Of a stretch of DNA of 64,000 bases, positions 55,963 through 64,000 are shown in pieces. Positions within the stretch are counted from its first letter, which is position 1. Every line of letters starts with the position of its first letter. The translations under genes and the position numbers were made by a program. The DNA is from Alphaproteobacteria bacterium HGW-Alphaproteobacteria-4 (GTDB taxonomy: Bacteria; Pseudomonadota; Alphaproteobacteria; Rhodobacterales; Rhodobacteraceae). The notes below the pieces were generated by a model. It saw nothing but the letters and a program-made list of their open reading frames with translations, searched no databases and had not been told where the DNA came from. The DNA lies in NCBI GenBank assembly GCA_002842855.1, contig PHEE01000015.1:1-64000 (forward strand), read 5' to 3'.

Positions 55963-56788
55963 TGCGCCCCCCCCGTTGCCTTACGTTGACCCAGACCACG
56001 CCCTGATCGATCAGCGGCGCGAAGATGCCCGCAAGCAATGCTGAAAAAACCATCGCGTGCAGCGCCCCGGTGCCCGCCACCGCCCCCCCAAGCACCACCA
56101 CCAGCACCCCCGCCAGCGCGCCATAAAGCCAGCGCCCCGGATTGGTGCAGGCACTGGCGACAGGGTCACCGATGGCAAAGACCAACCCGAGCACAAGGCC
56201 TGCGCTAATAAGTGCCGAAATGCCGCCGGGCGGCGGCGTCAGCAGCACCAGCGCCAGCACACCGACCCCGAATCCGGCGACCACCCGCCACGAAAGCACG
56301 CCGACCGCCAGCAACAAAAGCCCCCCTGCCGCCGCCGCCCCAGCCACCAGCGGCGCGGGCGCGGCTGCGGGCGGGGCGGGAAAGGAAAACAGCAAAAAGG
56401 CCAGCGCAACCACGGTGGGGTTCAAAAAGTTGCGGCCGCGGCCACCAAACACCTGCTCGCCCAGCACCACCCCGAACGACAGCGCCACCGCCTGTTGCCA
56501 GAGCGGCAGCCCCTCGGGCACCAAGAGCACGAACAGCACCGCGCTCAGCGCCCCATCCCAGCCAAAGGCCCTGCGGCGCAAAAGCGCAAACACCAGCGGC
56601 CAGCCGAGCGCGACTACCAGCGCCAGTGCCAGCGGCGCGAGCATCGCCGTGCCCCGCGTCTGCAAGGCTGTGGCCAGCGGCAGCGCCAGCGCCAGCGCCG
56701 TCAGCACGGTGATCCGGTTCATGTCCCAAAGGCCCGCAATCTGCACCGCGGTGTTGCCGCTGGGGGGGGCGGGTCTGTGCGCGCTCAT
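55955..56788 (-). CDS. nqrB: Na+-NQR subunit B, unusually short and without the SGAT motif
   Basis: 277 residues against about 400 in typical NqrB. The conserved core is recognisable: GALSAVLFVLLVPEGLPLWQ, LGEQVFGGRGRNFLNPTVVALAFLLFSFPA, SWRVVAG, FAIGDPVASACTNPGRWLYG and GIFAPLIDQGVVW. Missing are the N-terminal 60-100 residues, part of an inter-span region, and the roughly 60-residue loop after FSFPA that contains the D(G)YSGATPL FMN site. Only PPAAAPAPLVAGAAAAGG bridges that gap. Reading frame is intact with ATGA overlap to nqrA, so it is not simply a pseudogene. It may be a reduced NqrB with fewer flavins. Confidence 0.82.
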   Translation of the reverse strand: MSAHRPAPPSGNTAVQIAGLWDMNRITVLTALALALPLATALQTRGTAMLAPLALALVVALGWPLVFALLRRRAFGWDGALSAVLFVLLVPEGLPLWQQAVALSFGVVLGEQVFGGRGRNFLNPTVVALAFLLFSFPAPPAAAPAPLVAGAAAAGGLLLLAVGVLSWRVVAGFGVGVLALVLLTPPPGGISALISAGLVLGLVFAIGDPVASACTNPGRWLYGALAGVLVVVLGGAVAGTGALHAMVFSALLAGIFAPLIDQGVVWVNVRQRGGRNG

Positions 56789-58044
56789 CCGGCGGCCTCC
56801 TCGGACAGCTGGCCCAGCACCTCGCGCAGCAGCGCGCCGTAATCGGCGCGACCGGGGCATAGCCATGAAAGCAGGGCCATGTCTTCCTCTAGCAGCTCCA
56901 GGCAGCCCAGACGCACGGCCGTTTCCGTGTCGCCCACCGCCAGCGCCCGCATCAGCGGCGCCGGAAGGATCGCCAGCGGCATTGCCCGTTCAAACGCCTC
57001 CATCGGTAGCGTTGCCGTGGCGGGCGCCGCGGGCAGCCAGTCGAGCCAGCGGTGCCAAAACGGGCGCGCGACAATCGTATCGCCGTGCAGGACGGTCACT
57101 TGCGTATCGCGCCGCCCGAGGTAGGCCGCCTCGCGCCCCGACAACACCGAACCGGAAATCAGTCGCACCCTGTCGCCGCGGGTTTGCCCGACCAGATCAG
57201 GCAGATGTGCACCGATCGGTGCCGCCACCAGCGCGGGCGCCTCGATCCCGGGACCTGCGAGCGAAACCACCCGGGTCGGCATCAGCTGCCCGGTGGCGAG
57301 CAAGTGGCCAATCGCGGCAACCTCCTGGCAACCGATCTGCCAGACCTGCCGACCCGCCCCGACCGGCATCAGATGATGGATATGGGTGCCCGCCAGCCCC
57401 GCCGGGTGCGGGCCCTCGAAGCTGGCAAGCCGGATCCGCCCGCCGGGCGTTGCAAGCGGCGGGCCGGGGGCCTGACACACAAACACCGGGCCCGCGGTCA
57501 GCCGGGTCAGGGCGTCAAGGCCGCGCGCAAACACCTCGCGCAGCGGGGCCAGCACCGCGCCCGCATCGGCGGCCAGCGGGTTGCTGTCCATCGCGGTCAC
57601 GAAGATTGCGTCAGGGCTGGCCGCAGGGTCGGGGATATTGCCGAAGGGGCGGGTCAGAAATGCGGACCAGGCGCCGCTTTGCAGCAAGACGGTGCGCAGC
57701 GCCGCGCCATCGGCAAGGGCGGCAGATGTATCGAACTTTACCGCAGCCACAGACGCGCCATCGACCGCGATCATCAGCGCCTCAATGCTGCGGCGCGGGC
57801 CGCGGGTGATGCCGCTGATCCGGCCCGCCGCGGGGGCGACAATGGCCATCTCGGGGCGGCGGCGATCGGTGAAAAGGGTTTGCCCCAGTGCCACCCGGTC
57901 GCCCGGCGCAACCGCCAGATCAGCCCGCACGCCCGGATAATCGCGCCCCAGCACCGCAACCGAGGCCACCGAACGCCGCAAAGGCACACCTTGCGGCGCG
58001 GTGCCAATGTCGATGTCGATGCCCTTGCGCAGCTTGAAATGCAC
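56785..58044 (-). CDS. nqrA: Na+-NQR subunit A
   Basis: 419 residues, normal length. Begins HFKLRKGIDIDIGTAPQG; other landmarks are AILFVTAMDSNPLA-type AIFVTAMDSNPLAADAG, FEGPHPAGLAGTHIHHLMPV, VVSLAGPGIEAPALV and ISGSVLSGREAAYLGRRD. Binds quinone in the cytoplasm. GTG 58044 is chosen because AAGGAG lies eight bases upstream; a GTG 30 bases earlier lacks one. First gene of the operon. Confidence 0.93.
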   Translation of the reverse strand: MHFKLRKGIDIDIGTAPQGVPLRRSVASVAVLGRDYPGVRADLAVAPGDRVALGQTLFTDRRRPEMAIVAPAAGRISGITRGPRRSIEALMIAVDGASVAAVKFDTSAALADGAALRTVLLQSGAWSAFLTRPFGNIPDPAASPDAIFVTAMDSNPLAADAGAVLAPLREVFARGLDALTRLTAGPVFVCQAPGPPLATPGGRIRLASFEGPHPAGLAGTHIHHLMPVGAGRQVWQIGCQEVAAIGHLLATGQLMPTRVVSLAGPGIEAPALVAAPIGAHLPDLVGQTRGDRVRLISGSVLSGREAAYLGRRDTQVTVLHGDTIVARPFWHRWLDWLPAAPATATLPMEAFERAMPLAILPAPLMRALAVGDTETAVRLGCLELLEEDMALLSWLCPGRADYGALLREVLGQLSEEAAG

Positions 58045-58169
58045 GCCACAGGCTCCTTGATTGCTGCGCTCCACGCTGCGCCGAAGACAGCATCAGCCCC
58101 GGCGGGGAATCACCGTTTGCAGCGCGCCAATTCCCTTTGCCATGGTCTCATGCGTTCGGGGCCGGGCAT

Positions 58170-58211
58170 ATGACCTCGATCAAGGTGCGGGCCGGACAAT
58201 TCGGCTATGCT
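58170..58211 (+). promoter_or_regulatory. FNR-type promoter of the cytochrome/flavoprotein pair
   Basis: ATGAC-CTCG-ATCAA (58170-58183) has one perfect half of the TTGAT-N4-ATCAA consensus and one with two mismatches. TATGCT at 58206-58211 is spaced so that the FNR site centre falls at about -41.5 from the start expected near 58218, the normal class II geometry. This argues for anaerobic activation of the two genes that follow. Confidence 0.6.
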
Positions 58212-58242
58212 TCCTCGTATCGCGTAAAAAGTGGTGAACGAA

Positions 58243-58593
58243 ATGAAACTGCACGCATTCCTTGCGGCGGCATTCGTGATGATCGCCGCGTCGGGCGCCG
58301 GGGTATCGGCGCAGGTTGCGCTTGATGTGCACAGCGCTTTGGGCTTGGCCTGCTCCGATTGCCACGCCGAAGATCCGCCACTGCTGGCGCCGCCCAATGC
58401 GGTCTGCGTTGCCTGCCATGGCACCATGACCGATGCCCCGCCGCCCGCCACATTGCCCGGCCCCGACCCGCACCGCTCGCCGCATCTTGGCCCGCGTGAA
58501 GTGCCGGTCTGTGCCGAGTGCCACCGTATCCACAGCCCGTCGGAAGTAAGCTGTGCGATCTGCCATCAAGGGTTCGAGTTCAACATCAAGTGA
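58243..58593 (+). CDS. Periplasmic tetraheme cytochrome c (FccA heme-domain type)
   Basis: 116 residues. Signal peptide MKLHAFLAAAFVMIAASG to about residue 24, then four CxxCH sites: CSDCH, CVACH, CAECH and CAICH, plus extra His for axial ligands. Spacing and tail (CAICHQGFEFNIK) closely follow the N-terminal heme domain of Shewanella fumarate reductase FccA. Here it is a separate gene, 47 bases before the flavoprotein gene, forming a split flavocytochrome c. NapC-type donors could supply electrons. Confidence 0.88.
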   Translation: MKLHAFLAAAFVMIAASGAGVSAQVALDVHSALGLACSDCHAEDPPLLAPPNAVCVACHGTMTDAPPPATLPGPDPHRSPHLGPREVPVCAECHRIHSPSEVSCAICHQGFEFNIK

Positions 58594-58640
58594 CTTTTCG
58601 GCCTTGCTGGCCGGAAAGAGCCCTATCCGAGGAGGAAGTC

Positions 58641-60113
58641 ATGTCAAAATCTCATACCATGAACGTCAGCCGCAGGGTCGTGCTGGCAGGTGCCGGGGCC
58701 GGAGCGGGCCTGATGGGGATGTCCGGGGCGACGCTTGCCAGCGTCAGCCTGCTGCCCACGCCCGACAGATCCGAAACCTACGACGTGGTGGTGATCGGTT
58801 CGGGCATCGCGGGTTGCGCCGCCGCATTGCAAGCCGCCGACGCAGGCGCCAAGGTGGTGCTGCTTGAAAAGATGCAAAGCGTCTGGATGGGCGGCAACTC
58901 GCTTTTGGCGGGGGGCGGTTTTGCGATGCCGCTGGACGCGACCGATGCCGCGCGCCGCGTCTTTGTGGCGGAATACGAGGCCTATTGCCTCGGGCGCGGC
59001 AATAGCACGATCTTCAAGCTGATGGCCGAGAACATCGACGACGATCTGGCCTGGCTCCAGATGCACGGTGTCGCGTTTGAGGCACCCACACCATGGCCGC
59101 CAAACCAGATCAGAATGGCCATAGCCTCGCCGGGCTTCTTTGCCGGAATGCCGAGCGTATTCCGCCATCTGCGCAGCCTCTTGCCAGAACTTGGCGTAGA
59201 GCTGAAATTCGACACCAAGGCGCAGCAGCTTGTGATGAACGACGCGGGTGCAGTGGTCGGTGTGCGGGCGGTCGGGCGTGCGGGGGTGGTTGACTACCTC
59301 GGCAAATCGGTGGTGATCGCCGCCGGAGGCTACGGTGGCAACACCGCGCTGCTTGAGGCCTATTCCGACCCCAATGCCGGGGCAATGATGGTGCGCGGCA
59401 TCAAGCATGCCACCGGCGACGGGCTGTTGATGGCGCAGCAGGCCGGCGCCGGGCTTAAAGGTATGGGCGGGCTGATGGCGTTGCACATCGCCGCTGTTGA
59501 CGGGGTGGAAACCGCCGCAGGGCAACCCGCGAGCGTCGTGCCCCATGCGATCAGCATCAACCGCGAAGGCAAACGCTTTGTCGATGAATCGAAAGGCTAT
59601 GTGAACCACGGCAAGGCCGTGCTTACCCAGCCCGGGCAATCGACCTCGCTGGTGTTCGACCAGACACTGCGCGACAGCGTGGCCGAAAGCGTCATGGCGA
59701 CCTTCGCAAGGTTGGGGCTGACCGTGCATCAGGCGGACACGCTCGAAGCGCTGGCCGCGCTGATCGGGGTGCCGGTCGCGCCTTTTGTGCAGACGGTGAC
59801 CGAGTTCAACGCCGCTGTGGCCGACGGCGCGGCGCCGGGGGCAGTGCCGCCCAAGGCGACCCTTGCCAACCGGATCGAAACCCCGCCGTTCTATGCCTTC
59901 AGCCCGCTGGTGCCGGGGATCACCTTGACCTTCGGTGGCATCATGATCAATGACCGGGCGCAGGTGCTGGAGGCTGACGGCCGGGTCATTGCGGGGCTAT
60001 ACGCGGCAGGCGAAGGTGCCGGGGCCGCCTTTTTCCATGACTACATCGGCGGCGGCTCGCTGACCAATTGCCTTGTGATGGGCCGTATCGCCGGGCGGCA
60101 AGCCGCTTCGTAA
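58641..60113 (+). CDS. Tat-exported FAD flavoprotein of the fumarate-reductase/TcuA superfamily
   Basis: 490 residues. Tat signal VSRRVVLAGAGAGAG, then a dinucleotide motif VVVIGSGIAGCAAALQAADAGAKVV and the FAD_binding_2 fold ending GLYAAGEGAGAAFFHDYIGG and VMGRIAGRQA. The substrate residues differ from fumarate reductase: the proton-donor Arg region after GKRFVDE reads SKGYVNHG, and the NRxGGN Arg is replaced in HDYIGGGS. The pattern is nearer to TcuA-like dehydrogenases (GKRFVDE ... Q PG). Substrate unknown; likely a periplasmic reductase or dehydrogenase paired with the tetraheme cytochrome. GAGGAGG precedes the ATG. Confidence 0.82.
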   Translation: MSKSHTMNVSRRVVLAGAGAGAGLMGMSGATLASVSLLPTPDRSETYDVVVIGSGIAGCAAALQAADAGAKVVLLEKMQSVWMGGNSLLAGGGFAMPLDATDAARRVFVAEYEAYCLGRGNSTIFKLMAENIDDDLAWLQMHGVAFEAPTPWPPNQIRMAIASPGFFAGMPSVFRHLRSLLPELGVELKFDTKAQQLVMNDAGAVVGVRAVGRAGVVDYLGKSVVIAAGGYGGNTALLEAYSDPNAGAMMVRGIKHATGDGLLMAQQAGAGLKGMGGLMALHIAAVDGVETAAGQPASVVPHAISINREGKRFVDESKGYVNHGKAVLTQPGQSTSLVFDQTLRDSVAESVMATFARLGLTVHQADTLEALAALIGVPVAPFVQTVTEFNAAVADGAAPGAVPPKATLANRIETPPFYAFSPLVPGITLTFGGIMINDRAQVLEADGRVIAGLYAAGEGAGAAFFHDYIGGGSLTNCLVMGRIAGRQAAS

Positions 60114-60557
60114 GGCGAAACCCGCTCGGGCGGCGCACCGACGCCATCAGCCGCCCCCCGTGCGATGCCGCGGGGGCGCGCTGCATGAACAATCGGGTGG
60201 CTGCGGAAAACCGAACTGCCGGGACAAGCGGATATTCCGTATGAGTTTTCGGCAGACCTTGGGTTCATTCGGCCTGCTGTTGAATCTCACTCAGAACTGA
60301 TCCTGCTCACCTTCGGCGGGGCCAAGACGATTGGCGGCATGGCCCAGGCCGTCTATCGCGGCGTCGAGAGGGTGCGGCCCCGCTTCATCCTGACGATGGC
60401 CGCCAACACTCTCTCCCGACTGCCCAGGCTGCTGGCGACATGACACCGGGAACCCGTGACACGCGTGTACGCCCTGCGCGCAAACCAGCCGAAAACGCGG
60501 GGCAATCGCCTCTGCAACAGGAAAACCGTTCCAGCGCGCAACTATTTCAGCGACATG
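60114..60557. other. Long gap with a transposase remnant
   Basis: 444 bases without an intact gene. A GC hairpin (GGGCGGC ... GCCGCCC, about 60128-60157) just past the flavoprotein stop may end that transcript. An imperfect inverted pair (CTGCGGAAAAC near 60202 and GTTTTCGGCAG near 60245) precedes the transposase scrap at 60300-60443. The remainder shows nothing recognisable. Confidence 0.55.
60300..60443 (+). pseudogene. C-terminal fragment of a DDE-type transposase
   Basis: The frame reads ILLTFGGAKTIGGMAQA, VYRGVERVRPRFILTMAANT and LSRLPRLLAT before TGA 60443. The RGVxRVR ... FILTMAANxLxRLPRLL ending is common to IS4/IS5-type transposases of this bacterial group. No start, catalytic residues or complete inverted repeats remain, so it is a dead scrap of an old insertion. 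Confidence 0.5.
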
Positions 60558-61415
60558 TTAGGGAAACACCAGCACGGGCACATGGCAGCTGCGCATCAGT
60601 TCGAGCGTCGTTGATCCGATGAACAGCCTGCGCAGGCGCGAGTGGCCGCTTTTGCCGAGCACCAGCACATCGGCATCAAGCGCCATCACGGCTTTTGCGA
60701 TTTCGGCTTCGGGCGCGCCTTGCACCAAGTGCTCGCAGACCGCATAGCCCGCGCCGCGCAGGGCGTTCGCGGCGGCGGCAAGATTTTCGGCCACGGCGGC
60801 GGTGGCAGACCCGACAGCGAGAATGTTGCATTCGATCCCGCTCAGCACCGAGCCTTCGACCAGCCGCGCAACAGCGCGCTGTGCGCTCGGGCCGCCATCG
60901 AAGGCAAGCAGGAAACGCCGGATCGGCTTGAAGGCGCGCGATACCACCAGTGTCGGGCGGGTGGAGGTGCGCACCAACCGTTCCAGGTTCGAGCCCAGGT
61001 GCAGGGTGGCAAAATCGGCGGCCTCGCCGCGCTTGCCGATAATGGCAAAGCGGGTTTCCTCGGCCAGATCCTGCGTCGCTTCCACCAGATCGCCATGGCG
61101 CAGCTTGCACAGCACCTCGACCCCCGAGGTTTTCGACACCCGCGCCATCGCGTCATCCAGTATCGCGCGGCCCCGTTCGCGCCCCAACACGGCGCGTTCT
61201 TCATCGAGCTTGGCGAGCTTGCCCAGCAATTCGCTGCGCGCGCCCAAGGCGATGCTGCCGCTGAGATCAGTGGTCTGGCTTGTCACCTCGTTGCGCCGGC
61301 CCATCACATGCACCAGCGAGATCGGCATATGCAGCCGCTCGGCGGCCCAGATGGCGTGGTCGACAACACTGGCGCCGTAAACCGAGCCGTCGATGAAGGC
61401 GGTGATGTTTTGCAT
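60558..61415 (-). CDS. Double-domain universal stress protein (UspA family)
   Basis: 285 residues, two Usp domains in tandem. The first opens NITAFIDGSVYGASVVDHAIWAAERL; the second has FLLAFDGGPSAQRAV and ends VLVLGKSGHSRLRRLFIGSTTLELMRSCHVPVLVF, with the G-x2-G-x9-G(S/T) nucleotide motif. ATG 61415 has TGGAG seven bases before it and is preferred over an ATG 12 bases upstream. It begins 13 bases after the SulP stop, so the two are co-transcribed; such Usp-SulP pairs are common. Confidence 0.88.
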   Translation of the reverse strand: MQNITAFIDGSVYGASVVDHAIWAAERLHMPISLVHVMGRRNEVTSQTTDLSGSIALGARSELLGKLAKLDEERAVLGRERGRAILDDAMARVSKTSGVEVLCKLRHGDLVEATQDLAEETRFAIIGKRGEAADFATLHLGSNLERLVRTSTRPTLVVSRAFKPIRRFLLAFDGGPSAQRAVARLVEGSVLSGIECNILAVGSATAAVAENLAAAANALRGAGYAVCEHLVQGAPEAEIAKAVMALDADVLVLGKSGHSRLRRLFIGSTTLELMRSCHVPVLVFP

Positions 61416-61428
61416 GGTCTGCTCCATT

Positions 61429-62913
61429 TCAATGCGCCGTCAACTGGTCCATGGCACCGGGTTTGTCATGGATCGCCAGCTTGTCAACGATGGTTTCCGA
61501 TGCCTCGTTCATGCCCACAAGCGTGACCGTGGTGCCCTCGCGGCGGAACTTCAGCACCACCATGTCCACCGCCGCGACGCTGGAAATATCCCAGATATGG
61601 GCGCGGCTGACATCAATTGTCACCGCATCGAGCGCTTCCTTGAAATCGAAAGCGGCGTTGAAACGCTCGACCGAGGCGTAGAAAAGCTGCCCGGTGATGT
61701 GGTAGATGCGCGCACGCCCATCTTCGCTGGCCTCGGAGTGGACGCCGAAGATCTGCGCGATCTTCGAGGCGAAGAACACGCCCGAAAGCAGAACCCCCGC
61801 CAGCACGCCAATCGCCAGATTGTGGCTGTAGACCACCAGCACCACCGTAACCACCATCACCACCGATGAACTGGCCGGGTGGCTGCGCAGGTTCCTGATC
61901 GACGACCACGAAAAGGTGCCGATGCTGACCATGATCATCACCGCCACCAGCGCCGCCATCGGCACCGCGCTGACCACATTGCCAACCAGCAGGATCATCG
62001 CCAGAAGGATCACCCCGGCAGAGGCCGACGAGAGCCGGGCGCGGCCGCCCGATTTGACGTTGATCATCGATTGCCCGATCATCGCGCAGCCCGCCATGCC
62101 GCCGATGAAGCCGGTCACCGTGTTGGCGACACCTTGCCCCACGCATTCGCGATTCTTGTTGCTGGTGGTATCGGTCAGCTCGTCCACGATGGTTGCGGTC
62201 ATCAGGCTTTCAAGCAGCCCCACCGCCGCCACTGCCACCGAATAGGGCAGAATGATGAGCAGCGTTTCCAGGGTCAGCGGAATGTTGGGCAGCAAAAACA
62301 CCGGCAGCGTGTCGGGCAGTGCGCCCATGTCGCCGACCGTGCGCACATCAATGCCCGTGAAATAGACGACGGCGGTCAGTATGATGATCGCCACCAAAGG
62401 TGCGGGCACCGCGCGGGTGATCAGCGGCAGCCCGTAGATGATAGCCAGCCCCGCCGCGACAAGGACGTAGGTCATTGGCGGCACATGCATAAGCTCGGGC
62501 AACTGCGACAGAAAGATCAAGATCGCCAGCGCATTGACAAAGCCGGTCATCACCGAGCGCGATACAAAGCGCATCACCGATGCAAGCTTCAACACCCCGG
62601 CGAGGATCTGGATCAGCCCCGCCAGAATGGTTGCCGCGAGCAGGTATTCCAGCCCGTGATCGCGCACCAGCGTGATCATCAGCACCGCCGTGGCGGCTGT
62701 GGCCGCCGAAATCATCCCCGGCCTGCCGCCCAGAATTGCGGTCAGCACCGCGATCGAGAATGATGCGTAAAGCCCGACCTTGGGGTCAACCCCGGCGATG
62801 ATAGAGAAGGCGATTGCCTCGGGGATCAGCGCGAGCGCGACCACCAGCCCCGCGAGTATTTCGACGCGCGGGTTGCCCACCCAGTTTGCCCAGGTGCGTT
62901 CAGAAAGTGCCAT
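61429..62913 (-). CDS. SulP-family anion transporter with STAS domain
   Basis: 494 residues. About 11-12 membrane spans (residues 15-390) with the SulP motifs [28 protein letters not shown] and [25 protein letters not shown], then a C-terminal STAS domain ([38 protein letters not shown]). Members carry sulfate or, as in BicA, bicarbonate with sodium. Which anion is carried here cannot be decided; sodium coupling would fit the nqr operon. Confidence 0.9.
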   Translation of the reverse strand: MALSERTWANWVGNPRVEILAGLVVALALIPEAIAFSIIAGVDPKVGLYASFSIAVLTAILGGRPGMISAATAATAVLMITLVRDHGLEYLLAATILAGLIQILAGVLKLASVMRFVSRSVMTGFVNALAILIFLSQLPELMHVPPMTYVLVAAGLAIIYGLPLITRAVPAPLVAIIILTAVVYFTGIDVRTVGDMGALPDTLPVFLLPNIPLTLETLLIILPYSVAVAAVGLLESLMTATIVDELTDTTSNKNRECVGQGVANTVTGFIGGMAGCAMIGQSMINVKSGGRARLSSASAGVILLAMILLVGNVVSAVPMAALVAVMIMVSIGTFSWSSIRNLRSHPASSSVVMVVTVVLVVYSHNLAIGVLAGVLLSGVFFASKIAQIFGVHSEASEDGRARIYHITGQLFYASVERFNAAFDFKEALDAVTIDVSRAHIWDISSVAAVDMVVLKFRREGTTVTLVGMNEASETIVDKLAIHDKPGAMDQLTAH

Positions 62914-63136
62914 ATGTGCGGAAGTCCGGTCTGATATGCGGCCGGGGGATAGGCGCCCGGAAAAGCCACCGGCAGCGCCGGTCCTGATTCATCCGGCGTT
63001 TCTGCGGTGCAGCATTGGGGATGTCAAGTGCAAGGAACCCAGCCGGGCGGATTTCTTGCGGCCCCGCCAGACTGCCCTATGGGCGCTCGCGCGGATGCGT
63101 TGTGCACGCAAACGGCCCGGCATGCGGCGGGATCGC

Positions 63137-63709
63137 TCAGGCCAATGCCAGCACGACGCCCGAGGCGATGATCGCCCCGCCCATTGCGCGTTGCGCGAGG
63201 GTATTGCGCGCCACGCCGCGCGCAAGCGCGATGCCGACCAGATGCAGCGCGCCGGTTGCAGCCAGAAAACCGGCCATGTAGGTCAGCGCGGCACCAGTGG
63301 CTTCGCTGGCATGCGCGTGGCCATGAAACGAGGCAAAGAGCGCGATCGTGGCCAGCGAGGCGGCGGTGATACCGGCGCTTTGGTCCGGCCGGGCGACCAG
63401 CGTGAGGATGCCGAACAGCACCACCGAAGCGGTTATGCCTGCCTCAACGAAGGGCAGTCCCACCCCGGCAAAACCGAAGCCCGCGCCAATCGCCATGGCA
63501 GCCATGAACGCGGCGGCGCCAAGCCAGAAATGGCGCGGCAGCGCAAAGCCCGACCATAGCCCGACGGCAAGCATGGCCAGCAGGTGGTCGGCGCCCGAAA
63601 CCGGGTGCGCCATGCCGGCGATAAGGCCCGAGGTGTGCAAGCCCCCGGTGTGTGCAAATGCAGGGCCGGCGGCGAGCACTACGGCAAGGATCAGGGCAGT
63701 TTTGCGCAT
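63137..63709 (-). CDS. HupE/UreJ family metal permease
   Basis: 190 residues. Signal-like N-terminus ([23 protein letters not shown]), then the [18 protein letters not shown] motif and a HGHAH stretch typical of HupE/UreJ nickel or cobalt permeases, with six or so spans. No urease or hydrogenase gene is in view. AAGGAGAACCTG precedes the ATG. It lies 19 bases after a partial cytochrome c gene on the same strand. Confidence 0.88.
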   Translation of the reverse strand: MRKTALILAVVLAAGPAFAHTGGLHTSGLIAGMAHPVSGADHLLAMLAVGLWSGFALPRHFWLGAAAFMAAMAIGAGFGFAGVGLPFVEAGITASVVLFGILTLVARPDQSAGITAASLATIALFASFHGHAHASEATGAALTYMAGFLAATGALHLVGIALARGVARNTLAQRAMGGAIIASGVVLALA

Positions 63710-63728
63710 CAGGTTCTCCTTCGGGGGG

Positions 63729-64000
63729 TCAGAGCTTTGCCAGCGCGTCGAGAATGCGGCCGCGTTCGGCGGCGTCGGCGACGGGGCTAAGGGTCTTGAA
63801 CGTGCCGGGCACTGCGGCGGTGGGGTTGGCAAGATAGGTGTCAAGCGCGTCGCGGGTCCAGCTGCCACCCTTGGCGCGCAGCGCGGGCGAATATCCAAAC
63901 CATGCCGACGATGCCACCTTGGCGCCTAGAATGCCGGGCAGCGGCGGCGCCGAACGTTCGGGCCCGGCCGGCTCGACCCGGTGGCAGGTGGCGCAGCGGG
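63729..64000 (-). CDS. C-type cytochrome, C-terminal part
   Basis: The minus-strand frame is open to the window edge and the N-terminus lies beyond it. The visible part starts just at the heme site CATCH, then PPLPGILGAKVASSAWFGYS, a methionine-poor middle and LANPTAAVPGTFKTLSPVAD before a short helical end. This is the class I monoheme layout; the usual axial Met (in a PGTxM motif) appears as PGTFKTL, so the sixth ligand is unclear. Likely co-transcribed with hupE. Confidence 0.75.
   Translation of the reverse strand, partial: RCATCHRVEPAGPERSAPPLPGILGAKVASSAWFGYSPALRAKGGSWTRDALDTYLANPTAAVPGTFKTLSPVADAAERGRILDALAKL

Noticed and set aside
51120-58044. Rnf complex instead of Nqr
   Set aside because: NqrA and an NADH-binding NqrF are present, there is no RnfB or RnfC, and nqrM and the gene order A-B-C-D-E-F fit Nqr.
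58641-60113. Fumarate reductase as a firm name for the flavoprotein
   Set aside because: The Arg residues needed for fumarate binding and proton transfer are not found in the expected motifs.

Overview
The window is dense, GC-rich DNA with short intergenic gaps and many ATGA-type gene overlaps. Its gene content points to an alphaproteobacterium of the Rhodobacterales (Rhodobacter/Roseobacter relatives): sarcosine oxidase operon soxBDAG, RutR-type pyrimidine regulation, CcmI next to RuvX, an SLC5-type sensor kinase, and a recurring hairpin plus GGGGTATTTGGACAATGAAG element. The nqr operon hints at a sodium-energised, perhaps saline or alkaline lifestyle; that is inference only. No phage, integrase, CRISPR array or intact insertion sequence was seen.

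Layout. 1-6.7 kb: a periplasmic nitrate reductase operon napFDAGHBC (napF cut by the window edge) plus a DUF2478 gene; napA carries an in-frame TAA two thirds of the way through. 6.7-13.6 kb: outer-membrane barrel protein, M20 amidohydrolase, DksA-like zinc protein, a double glycosyltransferase/TPR protein, a small secreted protein and a second glycosyltransferase. 13.7-15.7 kb: omega-amino acid aminotransferase divergent from rutR, with a RutR box between. 15.7-22.5 kb: host-attachment-family protein, iron superoxide dismutase, soxBDAG with an extra 52-residue membrane protein. 22.7-25.4 kb: ccmI-ruvX-DUF1289, tRNA-Arg(CCG), and a DUF779 gene whose 3' end lies inside that tRNA. 25.5-32.8 kb: aldehyde dehydrogenase with a GAF/Fis regulator, divergent from a four-gene NAD(P)-linked 2-oxoacid oxidoreductase.

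32.9-39.4 kb: second RutR box, N-carbamoyl-beta-alanine amidohydrolase-type enzyme, dihydropyrimidinase and an NMT1-type ABC transporter. With the aminotransferase at 14 kb this gives the later steps of reductive pyrimidine breakdown (dihydropyrimidine to beta-alanine to semialdehyde) under one regulator at two loci. 39.5-44.5 kb: a 31-residue lipoprotein, an ScfR-type XRE regulator, a stand-alone receiver, a small membrane protein and an SLC5-fused histidine kinase. 44.5-50.7 kb: dipeptide ABC transporter with a membrane-dipeptidase-family enzyme. tRNA-Gly(TCC) follows.

51-58 kb: nqrABCDEF-apbE-nqrM-CBS on the minus strand, with an NqrB much shorter than usual and without the SGAT covalent-FMN motif. 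Divergent from it, 58.2-60.1 kb holds a tetraheme cytochrome and a Tat-exported flavoprotein that look like a split flavocytochrome c, behind an FNR-type promoter. The window ends with a transposase scrap, UspA and SulP genes, HupE and a partial cytochrome c. The most interesting items are the NqrB variant, the split flavocytochrome with unusual active-site residues, the broken napA, and the two-locus RutR regulon.
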